Shown here piece after piece: positions 11,401 to 23,197 of a stretch of DNA of 64,000 nt (positions are counted from its first letter, which is position 1; each line of letters begins with the position of its first letter). A program made the translations under genes and the position numbers. The stretch is taken from contig AZYM01000091.1 in assembly GCA_000611715.1 (NCBI GenBank), positions 245,861 through 309,860 on the forward strand, in the 5' to 3' direction. The notes under the pieces are model-generated. The model searched no databases. It worked only from the letters and a program-made list of their open reading frames with translations, and was not told where the DNA came from. Source of the DNA: Scolecobasidium constrictum UM 578. Lineage: Eukaryota; Ascomycota; Dothideomycetes; Venturiales; Sympoventuriaceae.

Positions 11401-12300
11401 TTGCATTACATCAGCAAAATCTTGCTCGGCTCAACCTCGGCTCAATTTGCTCAGTCCGGAATAACGTTTGCTCAGGCCTGCTCGGGCTTGCTCAAGGTTG
11501 CTCATGATCAGAATCATGGTGCTCAAGCTGCTCATGACCGAAATCATGCATGCCTCAGGCTGCTCATGCTCGATCCACTCTTGGTTCCTCGGTCTGATTC
11601 TGGTCCTGATTCTGGTCCCCCAACCCCCTTGCTCTTTTCATCCTAACATCAGCAACTATAGACGAATGTACACAATGATACTGTTTAGAGAGGTCTGGCC
11701 CAAACACGTTGCCAATTCACTTCTACCTTCGCTAACCTTACGTATAGTTGTGTGCTTTAGCAGTTACCGTAAGGTCCCAGCTTGCTATAGAAGATCACGT
11801 ATCAAAAGCCAGTCTAGGCATATCTCAGCGCGACTTCTTCACATCCTCTGTGGCAGAGTCTCTATACAGCAACTCGTGGAATATGTTCAGATGCCAAGGT
11901 ACGAGCATTTCCCCAACTTAATGGAACCTTGCCATGCCATTCCGAGTTTTGTGCGGTACGCATCTGCTTGTGATCAATGTTGCCTACTGCGCCTCATGGT
12001 GGACTTGCTGCCTGCGTCGGGTCTGCGCTCTGCCGAATTACTGGGTTCTAGGGGGGATCCAGTTTTGGGACTCTGCAACGGCCGCGGAGACTGCGTGGGA
12101 CACTTTGACCGGGAGGATGATAGAACCTGTTGGCCGTGCTCTACGGTGGCCCAAGAGCCATGGCTTGGCCCTTGTGGAGGATTTATAGTCAAGCCAGTAC
12201 GCTGTTGCTTGCGTGGCTGGGACATCTGGTTCTCCCTACTCCCTGCTCCTAGACGGCATTTCAAACATATCGGATTCACACCCGGAGCTTGACCATCACA
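11330..12300. other. Low-complexity region upstream of the recombinase gene
   Basis: Not RIP-mutated. From 11370 to 11640 it holds irregular repeats built on ctcatgatcagaatcatg, gcctgctcgggcttgctca and ggtctgattctgg. A long open plus-strand stretch (11468-12292) encodes no recognisable protein. The sequence TTACATCAGCAA at 11406 fits the TTAC-N7-A motif reported at many Starship 5' ends, but a chance match in about 1 kb is likely. The recombinase promoter must lie in the last few hundred bases. Confidence 0.4.
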
Positions 12301-15300
12301 ATGGCTGCGACACTCACTGCACGTGAGCAAGAGTTCGTTGCTCGTAGTAACGCAACTATTGCGGCTATGGATCAATCCAAGGTCAAAAACAAAACCATGG
12401 AAGACGATTCCAGCAAGCAGTACAAAGCCAACAAGAATAGACTGGGCCGTCGGTGGGCTCTGTAAGTTGAATCTCAATGTTTGTTTCTCGACGTTAGCTG
12501 TGCTGATCATTGAAGATTCAAGATGAGTCACCCGGAAGCAACATTGGAGTGCACCAAAGACCTGGAAGACTTCATGCTTTTCGTGGGGACTGGTATGAAA
12601 GGCAAGAAAGGAGACGACTTCTACTTCAGAAGGCGTAACCAGAAAGGCAAAGATCGTGATGAAGAGAAACAACTCAACGCGGTTTACACATCTGTTCGTA
12701 ATGCTTGGAATAACTTTTGTGCATGGTGTGGAGACAAGGGGCACCCAATCTCTCCTTCAAATAAGGAACATATGACAAAGGTATGCTGTACATCAGATAT
12801 GCTGCTTTGCTCCTGGTTTCTGACTTATGACTTTGTCTAGTATAACAAGCAATTTCTCAAGAAGGCTATACACCTGCGGCTCTATGCAAGAGAAGCCAAA
12901 TTCTCTGGCGAATTCCATTACGGAATTTTGAGTGTATATCGATGGAGGCGAAGCCATGTCTTGCACGCTAGGCCGAGGGTGAGATTTGTTCAACATCATA
13001 TAACCACGACAAATTTCTACAGTGCAGGTAGGATTGGCGAGTTTGCGAAATCTGACGGGAGGGACGAGGTTGAGGTCGATGCTGGTTATGATGCTGAACG
13101 TGACTTGAGAGGCCTGCATTTCCAGGTATCTGATCCACATAGCGTGGTAGGGTATGGACTAACGAGGAATTTTAGGATGTATGCATGTTTGCGATGTTCA
13201 ACAAGGAGAAGAGGAAGACGGAGCTTTGCATTCGACTCACGAAGGATGAGAAGGGCAAGGGTGACAACCCACAAGACAGGTAACTCCACGGTCTGGCGTC
13301 TCCTGCTCAATTACTTACAGCTGGCTCAGAGGTCACTGCACGTTCTACGAAGATCTCAAAGGTCCTCTTTACCAAAACAATTTCCTCTTCTCCTTAAGCA
13401 TGTTGCTTGCTAGGATGCCTTTTCGAGATTATCAGTCTCTGGACAGGAAAGAGCTTCTACAAAAGCTTCTTGACATCGAAGTCAGAGAGGCGCAAAGATT
13501 CGCTCCAATACACTGGAAAGATGAGTTTCTTGGCATGCCTTTCTTTGAATGCGCAGCTAAGGACTCCGGAAAAGTGGAAAAAGCAAGCGCAGTGCATTAT
13601 AGGCATAAAGAAGACTGTTACAGTGCTGGAATGCCCAATCCTCCGAACTTTCACGACGTCAGAAGATTTGGGATCAACGAGGCCGGTAAGTCAAAGGTCA
13701 AAAATATCCTCCTATCGCTAATGGAGGATGCAAAGATAAAAAGCACTCAGAGTCCTCCCGCATGCGACTTGGTGGTCATTCAAAGGCTGGAATGTTCCGT
13801 GGGCACTATCAACCCAGGGAAACGATCGATGGCGCTGCCAATTTTCTTCGGCTCGAAGAACGAGAAGACGTCCTCGAGATCAGCCAGCAGTTGAACATTC
13901 CATACATACCCAATCTCTTGCAGTCTTTGCCAGCGAAGAACCTCTATCAAGTTCAGCAGAGCAAGGAATACCGCGATATAATGGAGCAAATCGAAATCGA
14001 AACGTCCCCTCGCAAAGTCAAGAACTTAAAGCAGCGACTTGAGTCACTGAAGCAAGACACACTGAAATGGCTACGGGTTGAGCAGGGATTCGACGATGTG
14101 CCTCGCTACGAACATGAGGTCTATTCACGGGTGAGATTTATGTTCTCAGCTGAGCGGCTTCGACTGGAAAACAATCTCTTCCAAGAAACGGAGTTAAGGA
14201 GCGAATTAGGCATTCAGACCGTCTTGGACCTCACTGCCTACTATTTACAGCCCAGAGAAGTTTCATTTCGGCCAGGCCTAGAGCCTTCCAAGTGCTCTTG
14301 TTTGGGGAATGGAGGCTATGACTGGAAACATGTATACGAATGCCATCAGACTTCTCAGGCCCGGAAACACGGCTTCGCGGAGTTTTGCTTCATATGCAAT
14401 ATATGGATGTACAACGTGGATGATTGGGAGCGCCACTGTCAACATCACGTGGACGATCTTGAAAACTTCCCACGATGGGTAGATCCACTCATATATGATG
14501 GAGTTCTAGCATCCGCAGGATTTTGCGAGTGCTGCTTGATCAAGTCTCAGCTACCTGCTTCCGAGCGAATGCGTCAGTGGAAATGGCGGCACAAATGGGC
14601 TGAACACTACATGGAACACTTCAGCAATCCTAAGGCGGAGCACAAATGTCGCCACGGATCATTCGAATCCATTCTGGAATTCAAATTTCACCTTTATGAC
14701 CATCACGGTGTCCGAATACCAAATCTCTGGAGCGATGTCAGAAAACCAAAGGACAGGCTGCGATCTCCGCCTCGGCGCACTACAAATTGTCGTGCAGACC
14801 TGGTGCTATCGAAGGAAGCAGAGAAGGACGATATCAAATTCCATTTTCACAATATCACAACCAATACAATGGCTAGAAGTGTTATAGGGCGGCAAAGCTC
14901 ACTCTCGAGACGAATCGCACCTGAAGTGGAAATCATCAGCTCATCTCGAGATGATTTATCCAGCTCGCTCGAGCTGGAAGCTGTTGGCTGTGATCTATCG
15001 CCGAAGCTAGAACATGCTAGCAATGTTGCACCAAAAGCTCAACCGCCCCAGGGACGCTTATCTTGTCAGAAACCCGCTTCAGAGCAACTGAGGGATCCAG
15101 ATCTCAAAGCTGAAAATGATGTTGCGTGTCGACCGTGCCATTCTACTTACAGCACGACAAGAACAACAGAATCGGGCAAGGAGGCCTCATTGCGAGCCAT
15201 TCCAAGCCTAGATTGCGACTTCATCGATATTGACAGCGTCTTATGTGGTTCAACTTTTGATAGTGGGTTGTCTTTGCTTCGGAGCAGGAGCAGGAGAGCG

Positions 15301-16558
15301 CCACTTGAGACCATAGATCTGACAAGCATAGGTAAGACAGATGCAGCGAACTTTTGGTTTGCATGAGCTGAAACGCACAGATGACCAAGACGGGAATGAT
15401 TGCGAACAAGCTAATTGCAATGACTCCGGTTACGTTACCTCCGAAAGTCCAACTCCTGAGGAATGTTTCGGTTTTGCCGATCGTGGTAAGTCCATGGACG
15501 CCGAGTGATTGTAGCAACTCAGTAACGCTTGAGAAAGGTGACTACGTGGAAGAGATGACGGAAGAAAAGAAGGTGGCGAGACCTGATCCAAACCGTGTTG
15601 AAGATTATTCATCCGAGCATCTCCCATGTGGTCATCACAGGACACTCCCAGATGGTTTCCCTCCCATTGACCCGTCTCTAATCAATCCTGACGGTAAGAC
15701 TTGTTGCCGGTCAGTAAGTTGTTGATCTGACCATGTGTAGGCTACCCTTCGGATGGCGGAGAACCCATACTTGCTTCTCAAGCTAGGAATTCGGATCTTT
15801 ACAAGCTGGCGACTCGCCCCAATTCCATGGACGCAACTTTACGCAGCACCGAAGTGATCGTTTGCCATAAACGACACAGAGAAGAGCTCGCGCCAGTCAT
15901 GGGAAGCAACAAACGGCGCAGGCTTCTTAGTGAAGACGAGTCCGCCCGAAGCGATGTAATTGGTTCGCCTGTCGTGGATGCGATGACCGAGAACTCCATG
16001 CCGACTTGCGTGGAAACTTTGTTCTCGCTTGAGGAGAAGCTTTCAAATTACCCGGACATCCATGGTACTGTGTATGGTGATTCCAGTTCTGCGCCATATT
16101 ACACAAGGCTCGATCTCCCTAATACGGCGCACTGTGAGCTGCAGTCGTCATCTCAGTCAATACCCCGAGATGCTCGCTTAGCTTGTGAGCAATCAGAAAT
16201 CGGGACGCTGTCGCAAGCAGATCATTCATCTCAGCTTGGTGATATGGGCAGTCATGAGGGCGTCAATCACATGCTGGAAGAGGTAGTGGGATCTACTCAA
16301 AACGACGGCCATTGCATTTACTCGGCGTCATCAAGGGATCATGATGAGCCAAATGATGAGCAGGAGTGGGACGTCGAAGCCATCGTCGGTTGTGATATCA
16401 TCGACGGTGCTGTGCACTATGAGGTGAAGTGGCAGGGATGGGGAAGCTCAGATAATACGTGGGAGCCACTCGAGAATCTCACATCATGCATGGAATTGGT
16501 GGAGGAGTATCGATCGCGCAGAAGGCGTCCGAAGGTCAGATCTCGGGAACGGATGTGA
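12301..16558 (+). CDS. DUF3435-type tyrosine recombinase (Starship captain-like) with C-terminal chromodomain
   Basis: Nine exons join in frame to 1287 residues: 12301-12461, 12516-12780, 12841-13125, 13176-13279, 13321-13685, 13727-15331, 15381-15485, 15538-15693, 15741-16558. Introns are 41-60 nt; the last three are all phase 1. The tyrosine-recombinase catalytic set is visible: Arg206 (SAGRIGE), His383 and Arg386 (FHDVRRFG), His411 (LGGHS) and Tyr421 (FRGHY). Family features follow, including LLQSLPAKN. A Cys/His cluster with C2H2 spacing lies at about 614-634. After a Ser-rich linker, residues 1224-1274 form a chromodomain (EWDVEAIVG, YEVKWQGWG, NTWEPLENL) with Trp1225, Trp1246 and Trp1249 at the methyl-lysine cage positions. 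DUF3435 recombinases mobilise Starship giant elements; heterochromatin targeting by the chromodomain is inference. The gene points away from the RIP block. Confidence 0.88.
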
Positions 16559-17431
16559 AGGTGGTGAAGGAATATTCGCCTTCGTAGACCGCAAAGAGGG
16601 TTTGAAGTTGTGCAATTCAAGAACGCCTCTGTCTTCTCATGGTGCTCGGCCAGGTCGACCGTGTCATTCTTTTCTTTCTACGATCAATAACTTAGTGTGC
16701 CTGAGATATGTGCCTCTCTGGTTGCACACACATGCACTTAGCGTCCACCTTCGAGTAATCGAAGCTCTCTTCTCATTGACTTCTGTGAGCACGGCGTCTA
16801 TCTGTCATATCGTCACTATGCATAAAAGCAACAACAGTCCTATTCACGACCAACGATTGCCTTCACTGTAGACAGCTCCTCTGTGCCGCTGGGCAGCGAA
16901 AACCCATTCGGATCCAAGCACTCCTTGACTGAGGTGGATACCAGGATCAATGCTCCGGCAGATGCTTGGGGTGGTTTTGGATTGACAACATCGAAGAAAG
17001 GTAGGATTGGAGAAAGAATTGTTAATGAGAATGCGGAGTGCATACCTGGAGCCAACGGGGAGAAATCGGAGGAAATACCAGAAAAGGAGCGTGATGTCCT
17101 CGTGATGGCTAAAACACGGAGCTCGCTTGTGCTGAACAGCACGGACGCGCAGACATCGTACTGACACCATTGACAGAGCCTGAGGTCGTGCAGATCAGCG
17201 TTTGCCCTCTTCAGCGTCAGCATATCCTTGGGGAAGATGAGGGTTGCGGTCTGGGCAGTATTCTGTAGAAAGCATGCGCCAAATAACACAGACAAGAAGA
17301 GATATGATTACACTAAGACTCTTGTTCACGAGACGGTCATTCTTGGATCAAAATCGCTGAAGACGGTTGGGATCATCACGTTGCCGTCCGTGTTAAGTCC
17401 CACAAGCTTCGGCAAGAGGGAGGTCAGAGCT
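16559..17431. other. Intergenic region, no confident gene
   Basis: Between the recombinase and the NB-ARC gene. A minus-strand open stretch at 16840-17295, with a possible intron donor near 17045 (GTATGC in the minus sense), resembles no family I know. It might be a short gene or the decayed 3' end of the neighbouring NB-ARC gene, but no TPR or WD repeats can be read in it. Confidence 0.35.
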
Positions 17432-19458
17432 TCATCGGTATGCACGCTGATCCGCTATGTGGGAAGACTGGATCATGGTCTTCATCTCCTTGAGTTGGGC
17501 CGCCACTTTGGTGGTCCAGCATGCTCGCTCACCATGACCGCCGAGCCACCACACTAATACCAAGTGGATGAGTCGATGCATGTCGAAGGACTTCTCGTCC
17601 TGCACTTCCTGGAACACCTGTTGCCGCTCTGCGATGAATGCATAGCCGTTCAGTGTGCCAAGCGCTTTAGTCTGCTGCACAGGCGAAGCCCTAAAAGGCA
17701 GCAATGACTGCGGAATATTGATGCGATCGATGCATGCTATGAATGCGAGATAGTCCGCCGCGAGTGGGTCTTGCCTCCGTATCTGGTCGAACGAGATATG
17801 CCACATCCGGGCAATCGTGCTGTCCATTTCTTGATATTGGCTAGGATCTTCAAAGCATTCGCCGAACAGCTCGCTCGCCGACGTCATGTCCTGAAGCATT
17901 GACAGGTACTCGCCCGCCGGCGTATCGTTGCTACTCATGAAGCCAGCTGCTTGTACGATCGCAAGTGGATGATTTGCAAGCTCCGCCAGCAATCCATGCA
18001 CAGCCTCCATATCAGCAAGCAGCGCTTGATTCACCACTCGCTTGTTAAGCAGCTGCCTGGCTTCGTCTCTGCCCATGTCCCTTAGCTCGAACACACTACT
18101 CTGCGTCAAACTCTCAGCAACCTTTCTGTTCCGAGCTGTGAAGATGATCTTGCCTCGTCTACTGGTCGGAAGGAAGTCCATCAGACGGCCTGTCTCCGCA
18201 TCGCCACCAGCGCTGCCACCCGTTAGGATCTCCGGGTCGTCCGCGTTGTCCACCACCATCAGCCACTCTCGTCCGCCATCCAAGCTTAATGCATCCTTGA
18301 CAAGGCGCTTGATGTCCGCATTGTCGTCCACAATCCCTGGCACGCGAAGGCGGATCCCGATCTCTCGATAGGTAAGCTCGAAGCTCTCGCGGCTCATAGC
18401 AGGCACCCAGAACACCAGATGACCATCATCTCGAGCCAGTACGCGATATGCAAGCTCAATGGCGAGAGCCGACTTCCCGCAGCCGCCAAGGCCGTAAATT
18501 GTTATGCGATAGTGTGTGCTCGACTGCAGGAACCGCTCGAGTGACTGGAGCTCGCTTTCTCGACGACTGAAGAGCTCGTTCCGCGGGAAAGAAAGCAATG
18601 AGAATGTGGAGACTGCGTATCGTTGGATCAGTTCTGTGTCCATCTCACGTCCTGTCTTCCAAATAACATACCGTGTAGATCCTGCACTGGCTCCTTGTCA
18701 CTTCCACCTTGCAGCCTCCGCATTTCGCTCCTTAGTCGTGATTCTGCGTATGCTTCTCCTTCGCCATAGATGAGCGGCAGGAATACACCGAAGATACCTA
18801 GGAGACAGTACACCTTGTCTTCCCTGACTGTTGTCGACCGTCCAGCCACCCAGGCCATCCGCTCCTCCGCGCTGAACTCTGCCAAACGCTGTCCTGATAA
18901 AAGCCGCCAGAGGAATCTGAGTGGCCTCAAGGATGTCCTGCTCCAACAAGATCCTGCTGCCTAGGAGCCCATTGTCCTTGGAGAAGAACTCCACGCTAGC
19001 TGGCGCAAGAAGCTCTTGAAGCGTCCAGCCTCGTGTAAACCATTTACTTGCGCGGAAGGCGTGCGCCCACGCGATCCGGACCCTCTGGACATCGCGGACT
19101 TGCTCAGGCACCTCGACATCTGACAGGTACACGTAGCACTTCTTTGCCGCCTGGTACCACCGGAACATCGAGTTGATCGCCGTTTGAAGTTCTTGGGAAT
19201 CGGGTTTATCGATGCAGCACGTGCCCACCCAGGAGTACTCTATGCCGTCCGCCGCAGCTCTGTCTCTGCAGAAGCGTATTTTGGTATATCCAGTCTTGCC
19301 CGTGCTCGTGCCTGTGCCCGTGCGTGCGACCAGCTCCTGATATGTGACTTCCTGGCCATGGTCCCAGTGTGCGAAAGAATGGTGTCCGGTGGGGGCGGAT
19401 CGTCGGCAACCGAGACGAGCTCGATGCCGCCGCCCGGTGTGCGCTTCAGAAGGCGCAT
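17432..19458 (-). pseudogene. HET/NB-ARC (NLR-like) gene with two frameshifts and no repeat domain
   Basis: Fungal NLR-like proteins trigger incompatibility or innate-type cell death in the cytoplasm. From Met at 19458 the minus strand reads a HET domain (ELVSVADDPPPPDTILSHT, YSWVGTCCIDK, WFTRGWTLQELLAP, VREDKVYCLLGIFGV). An intron of about 38 nt near 18632-18672 then leads to an NB-ARC domain: P-loop GLGGCGKSALA, Walker B WLMVVDNAD, GxP NHPLAIVQAAG, and DMHRLIHL at the MHD position. A base is missing near 19368 (SHT then WDHGQEV in another phase) and an extra T sits in a T run near 18900 (PLAA then SGQRLAEF). The frame ends soon after the MHD motif, without the usual TPR/ankyrin/WD repeats. 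Decay or two assembly errors are both possible; the missing repeats are separate. Confidence 0.82.
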
Positions 19459-19459
19459 A

Positions 19460-20326
19460 GCGCGAACGGCATGGCTTCAGATCGCCAAAACTGCAGCGCA
19501 TGTGTTCTAATGTGGTGTAACACCGGTGTTGAGAAGTTGTGGCCCATCCCTGAATGCAGTGAGGTGGCGTGCAGCCAGATGCAGTTTCCATCGAGCAGGC
19601 TGCCTGCTGGCGCATCGCGGGCGCTCAGCACATGGGGAGGGTGGTGTGGTTGGTTGCCCCCTGCGATTAGTGGATTGGTCGACCGGTCGATAGGGCATGG
19701 TCGATAGGCGCATGGTCGATAGGCGCATGGTCGACGTTGCGCCATCCGATCTCCAGCCACGTGCGCTAGGGCAGGTCCGTTTCGCACTCATGTTTAAGCT
19801 GAAGATTGGTTGACTGTCCCTCTCACCTCATGTCCTTCAACCCAAGTGTACGAGAGGATCGCGTAAGGGGGTATCGTAGCGTCTCCGATGAGATCTTCGG
19901 TCACGCTCAGAGAGCTGGTAGGGCCATCTCACCGCAACAGTCGCATATTGGTCTGGGACTGACCAGAACAAATTAGATGATGGCGAGGGTATTAGCGTCA
20001 ACGGTGGTGGTGACAATGAGAGCCGTCATTGTGGCGTCAGCGCTGTTAGCTTCGTGGAAAGCTAAGCCGAGCATTTCCCCCGGCAGAGCAGACAAGGCTC
20101 CAATCTGCGCACGACGTCACAAGGGCTACGACGGGATGATCCGCTTTGCGCTAAGCCAAGGCAGTGCCGAATGCGAAATAGCCAGCATGTTCAAGCTCCG
20201 GGAATGCATGTCCAGCAGCACATGAAGCCATCAGGCAGGAAAAACTGGTCCGAAGCTGAACCATGACCACTTCGCGATTGACATCCCAAATCTGTTCCAA
20301 ATCGTACCTTGCAATGACCTGAATTC
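19460..20326. other. Intergenic region with short tandem repeat
   Basis: At about 19690-19738 a 15 bp unit (ggcgcatggtcgata) is repeated two to three times. The rest shows no gene; a short plus-strand open stretch at 19977-20225 has no family resemblance. It would hold the promoters of the two HET genes, which are transcribed divergently. Confidence 0.5.
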
Positions 20327-22400
20327 ATGCCTGTACGTCCAGAAACAGTGTTCGACATGCACGGCACAGCTATTTATTCAAAATTAACAAAGGACGGCGA
20401 ATTCAGACTGTTGGAGCTCCAGCCTGGTGAGAACGATCAAATTATAAAGTGTGAGCTCGCACACTATTCGCTCGACAACCAACCTGAGTATGCTGCTGTC
20501 TCTTACGAGTGGGCACCGCACTTTGGATCCACCTCAATATCATGCAACTTTCAGCATGTTCCTGTCACGAATAATCTCTACGCTGCTCTAAAATCGCTTC
20601 GGCTGTCGGGAAAACCAAGGACCTTATGGATAGACGCATTGTGCATCAACCAAGCTGATGAAGAAGAGAAGAGTAGACAGGTCAGTATGATGCAAAAAAT
20701 TTATAGTTCAGCAAGTAAGGTTTGGATATGGCTTGGAAGAGAGACACAGCTTGTTCAAGCAGCTTTTGAAGTAATGGACTCCTTGGCGCTGCTGTGGCTC
20801 GATCGTACTTTGAGAGGGGTGAACGAAACGAATTACCTTGCTGCTCGCATCCCCCATAGGCCGGATAGGACTTCTGTCTTTGGAACGATCGGAAGCCACA
20901 TTCACCTTTCTCACGATCGGAACCCGTACCTCCTACATAGGAAGCCTGAACGTTCCGATGATGAGATCTTTCAGTTTCACGACGCAGGCATCTGGCAGAC
21001 AATAGACGATATTTTCTGCACCACTTACTTTCAAAGAAGTTGGATCGTTCAAGAGGTTGCGGTTTGCAATGTGCCTTACGTGGTCTGCGGTAGCCGCCAG
21101 ATGCCTTTCGATGTCTTTCGCTACGCACATCATGGAAGACAACTCATAGGATTTGATGCTCATGCTAGGCGCACAGGCTACGCGGACGGCCCTCTGACTT
21201 GCTTTGAGGATGCACGGAAGCGCTTTAGAGATCCAACAAGCAAAACTGATCTAGCCAGCGCACTTGCAACTTTCACCTATGCACATCAAAGTCGTCAACA
21301 AGATCGAGTGTACGCTGCAATGGGTTTGGTCAAGGTCGGAAACACAATCAGTCCTGATTACACGAAAACTGTCCAACAAGTCTTCTTGGATGCAGCAACA
21401 TGCATCATCAAGGACCGGAAAGATTTGTATCTCTTTGGAAACAAGACTCTGTATCTGAAAAGGACAATGAGCGATATTCCTTCTAGGGTACCTGAGTGGA
21501 CTGGGCCAACGACAGAAAGCGCAACGGAACACTACAGTGTCAGTTTGAGCCAGTGTCTCGATGGAGAACTTGAGGTCCAAGGTCGAAGCTTGTTCGTGAA
21601 TGCGCTCTTTCTTGGCTCCATCGAACAGATCTACCCAATTGCAGACGACATTATGATCCTCCAAGCGTTCGTAGGCATTCAACAGGAGCTTGCCAAGATG
21701 GGCAAAAGCCTTTTCGATGCTTATGTCGGGGAGCATCAGGATTACTCGACATCTGTCAGTACAAAGTTTTCAAGAGATTTGTGGGCAGACAATTTAGGTC
21801 AGGCATTCGCTTTCATAACAAGGTTACCCAAAGTACCACAGCCACTGTTGGAAATTCTATCGCCTCTCGGCCGATTCAATCCACATAGGTTGGACAGCAC
21901 AACCTTGAATATAGAATCCCTCTGGTCAGCGATGGTACCACACTCGCATCTCCGGCCTCAGACAGAATTCCCATTTGCGAGAAACTTTTTCTCGCGACGC
22001 AAATTACCTTGGCTCGCAGACTGGAGAGCAAAACAGGTGCTATATTCACTGCAGGGCTACCAAAAGGATACGGACCATGGATGATGGCGGCCACTCTGGT
22101 CACGCACACGGACACTTTCTTAACGCCTGCATTTCAAGAGATGTATCGCACGCATGCCCTCCGCTCAAATACAGAGGATGAGTGTGTCTTTATCACAAGC
22201 TTAGGCTATTTTGGAAGAGCACCTCATCCTGAATCTCGAGGGGTCAGACGGTTGCGATATTAGGAGGCGGTTTTGTTCCGTACGCTTTAAAAAGGCACGA
22301 CGATCACTATAAACTCATGAGCCACGCATATGCTAACGGCATCATGCATTGGCGAGATATACCTGATGGAATGACTGTGGAGCGCGTGGAGATTCAATAA
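20327..22400 (+). pseudogene. Heterokaryon incompatibility (HET) domain gene, 3' end frameshifted
   Basis: HET-domain proteins mediate non-self recognition and cell death after hyphal fusion. The first 585 codons are open. The HET domain spans about residues 25-250: FRLLELQPGEN, YAAVSYEWAP, LWIDALCINQAD, KVWIWLGRE and FQRSWIVQEVAV. Later YTKTVQQVFLDAA matches the family's conserved middle. The typical C-terminal segment is present but in other phases: FITSLGYFGRAPHPESR near 22190-22245, then VAILGGGFVPYALKR and YANGIMHWRDIP up to a stop at 22398-22400. At least one base is missing near 22243 (GGGG run), and another phase change lies between about 21950 and 22080. The HET domain itself could still be made as a truncated protein. 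Confidence 0.8.
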
Positions 22401-22489
22401 ACGAGCACTGAGCAGGAAGAGGACAGGAGTCAATGTCATGGGACAATGTTAGATATCATCTGTAGCATAACTTAACAAATTTAAGAGAA

Positions 22490-22680
22490 TCCGTACAACA
22501 AGCGTCTTCACATCTTTGCAGACAACCAAGCAGCGGTCCGATCCGTGACCAGGCCAGAGGGCCGCTCCGGAGCATACATCGCCCGACAAATAGTGGAAAG
22601 AATCGATGAGCTGCGGATGACAGGAGTCACCATCGATATCCACTGGGTTCCAGCCCACGAGAGGATCGACGCTTGGTCTA
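22490..22680 (+). mobile_element. LINE (Tad-like) RNase H fragment
   Basis: The plus strand reads RLHIFADNQAAVRSV, then IVERIDELRMTGVTIDIHW and VPAHERID. This is the C-terminal RNase H domain of fungal non-LTR retrotransposons: the DNQAA aspartate and the W.PAHEGI box are recognisable. Only about 190 bp is left, with no neighbouring RT. Unlike the 5-11 kb block it shows no RIP signature, suggesting a short piece below the RIP length threshold or a younger insertion. Confidence 0.7.
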
Positions 22681-22739
22681 CAGTCTTACGCTGCATGTCG
22701 AAGCAGATGTCTCCAGCTGTGTTTCCCCAGCCCTGAGCT

Positions 22740-23197
22740 ACGTCAGCGTTTTTCCTTGTTGAATTCAGTAGCAGAGGTATCCTACTTACCTTTTGCTTCA
22801 GTATAGAGCTATGCGTCGTCATTGCAGACCATTCGCGGATTCTGTGCGCAGCAAGGAAAACCGCGAATCTGGAGGCATCAGGTAGCAAAATGCGATTGCA
22901 AAGAGTACCGATTCTGTTACAGCGGTAACACCAAGGACGTGAATCCATGTTTCTTTCACCCTTATCAGATTTTTCAGGAGCTTCAAACAATTCCTATCCT
23001 TCCTTCTCTGCTCGCTCTCTTGAGGACATTGTCTATGCACGGAGCATAGTGCAAGACAGTAATGCACTGACAACAACACGGTCCATGCGACACATGACGA
23101 AGCCGCCATTGCGAAGCGAAGGTGGCGAAGGTCTGACTGGGAGTTCAGAGAAGTCGGTATAGAGGTCAGTGCTGGTCCCTCGGTATATCTAATCGTC
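22740..23197. other. Intergenic region, no confident gene
   Basis: A minus-strand open stretch at 22819-23277 overlaps the end of the next gene and has two hydrophobic segments, but resembles nothing known. No RNA gene or repeat seen. Confidence 0.35.

Noticed and set aside
11406..11417. TTACATCAGCAA as a Starship 5' direct repeat
   Set aside because: The motif has only five fixed bases, and a matching 3' copy cannot be seen in the window. Not called as a site.
11468..12292. 274-codon open frame just upstream of the recombinase gene
   Set aside because: Low-complexity start, no domain or codon pattern resembling a gene, and it runs into the recombinase promoter. Kept only as a region note.
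11974..12744. 256-codon minus-strand open frame
   Set aside because: It overlaps the first two recombinase exons in antisense; the plus-strand exons have splice sites and family motifs.
16840..17295. 151-codon minus-strand frame as a separate gene
   Set aside because: No recognisable motif; may be decayed 3' sequence of the NB-ARC gene. Reported only as intergenic content.
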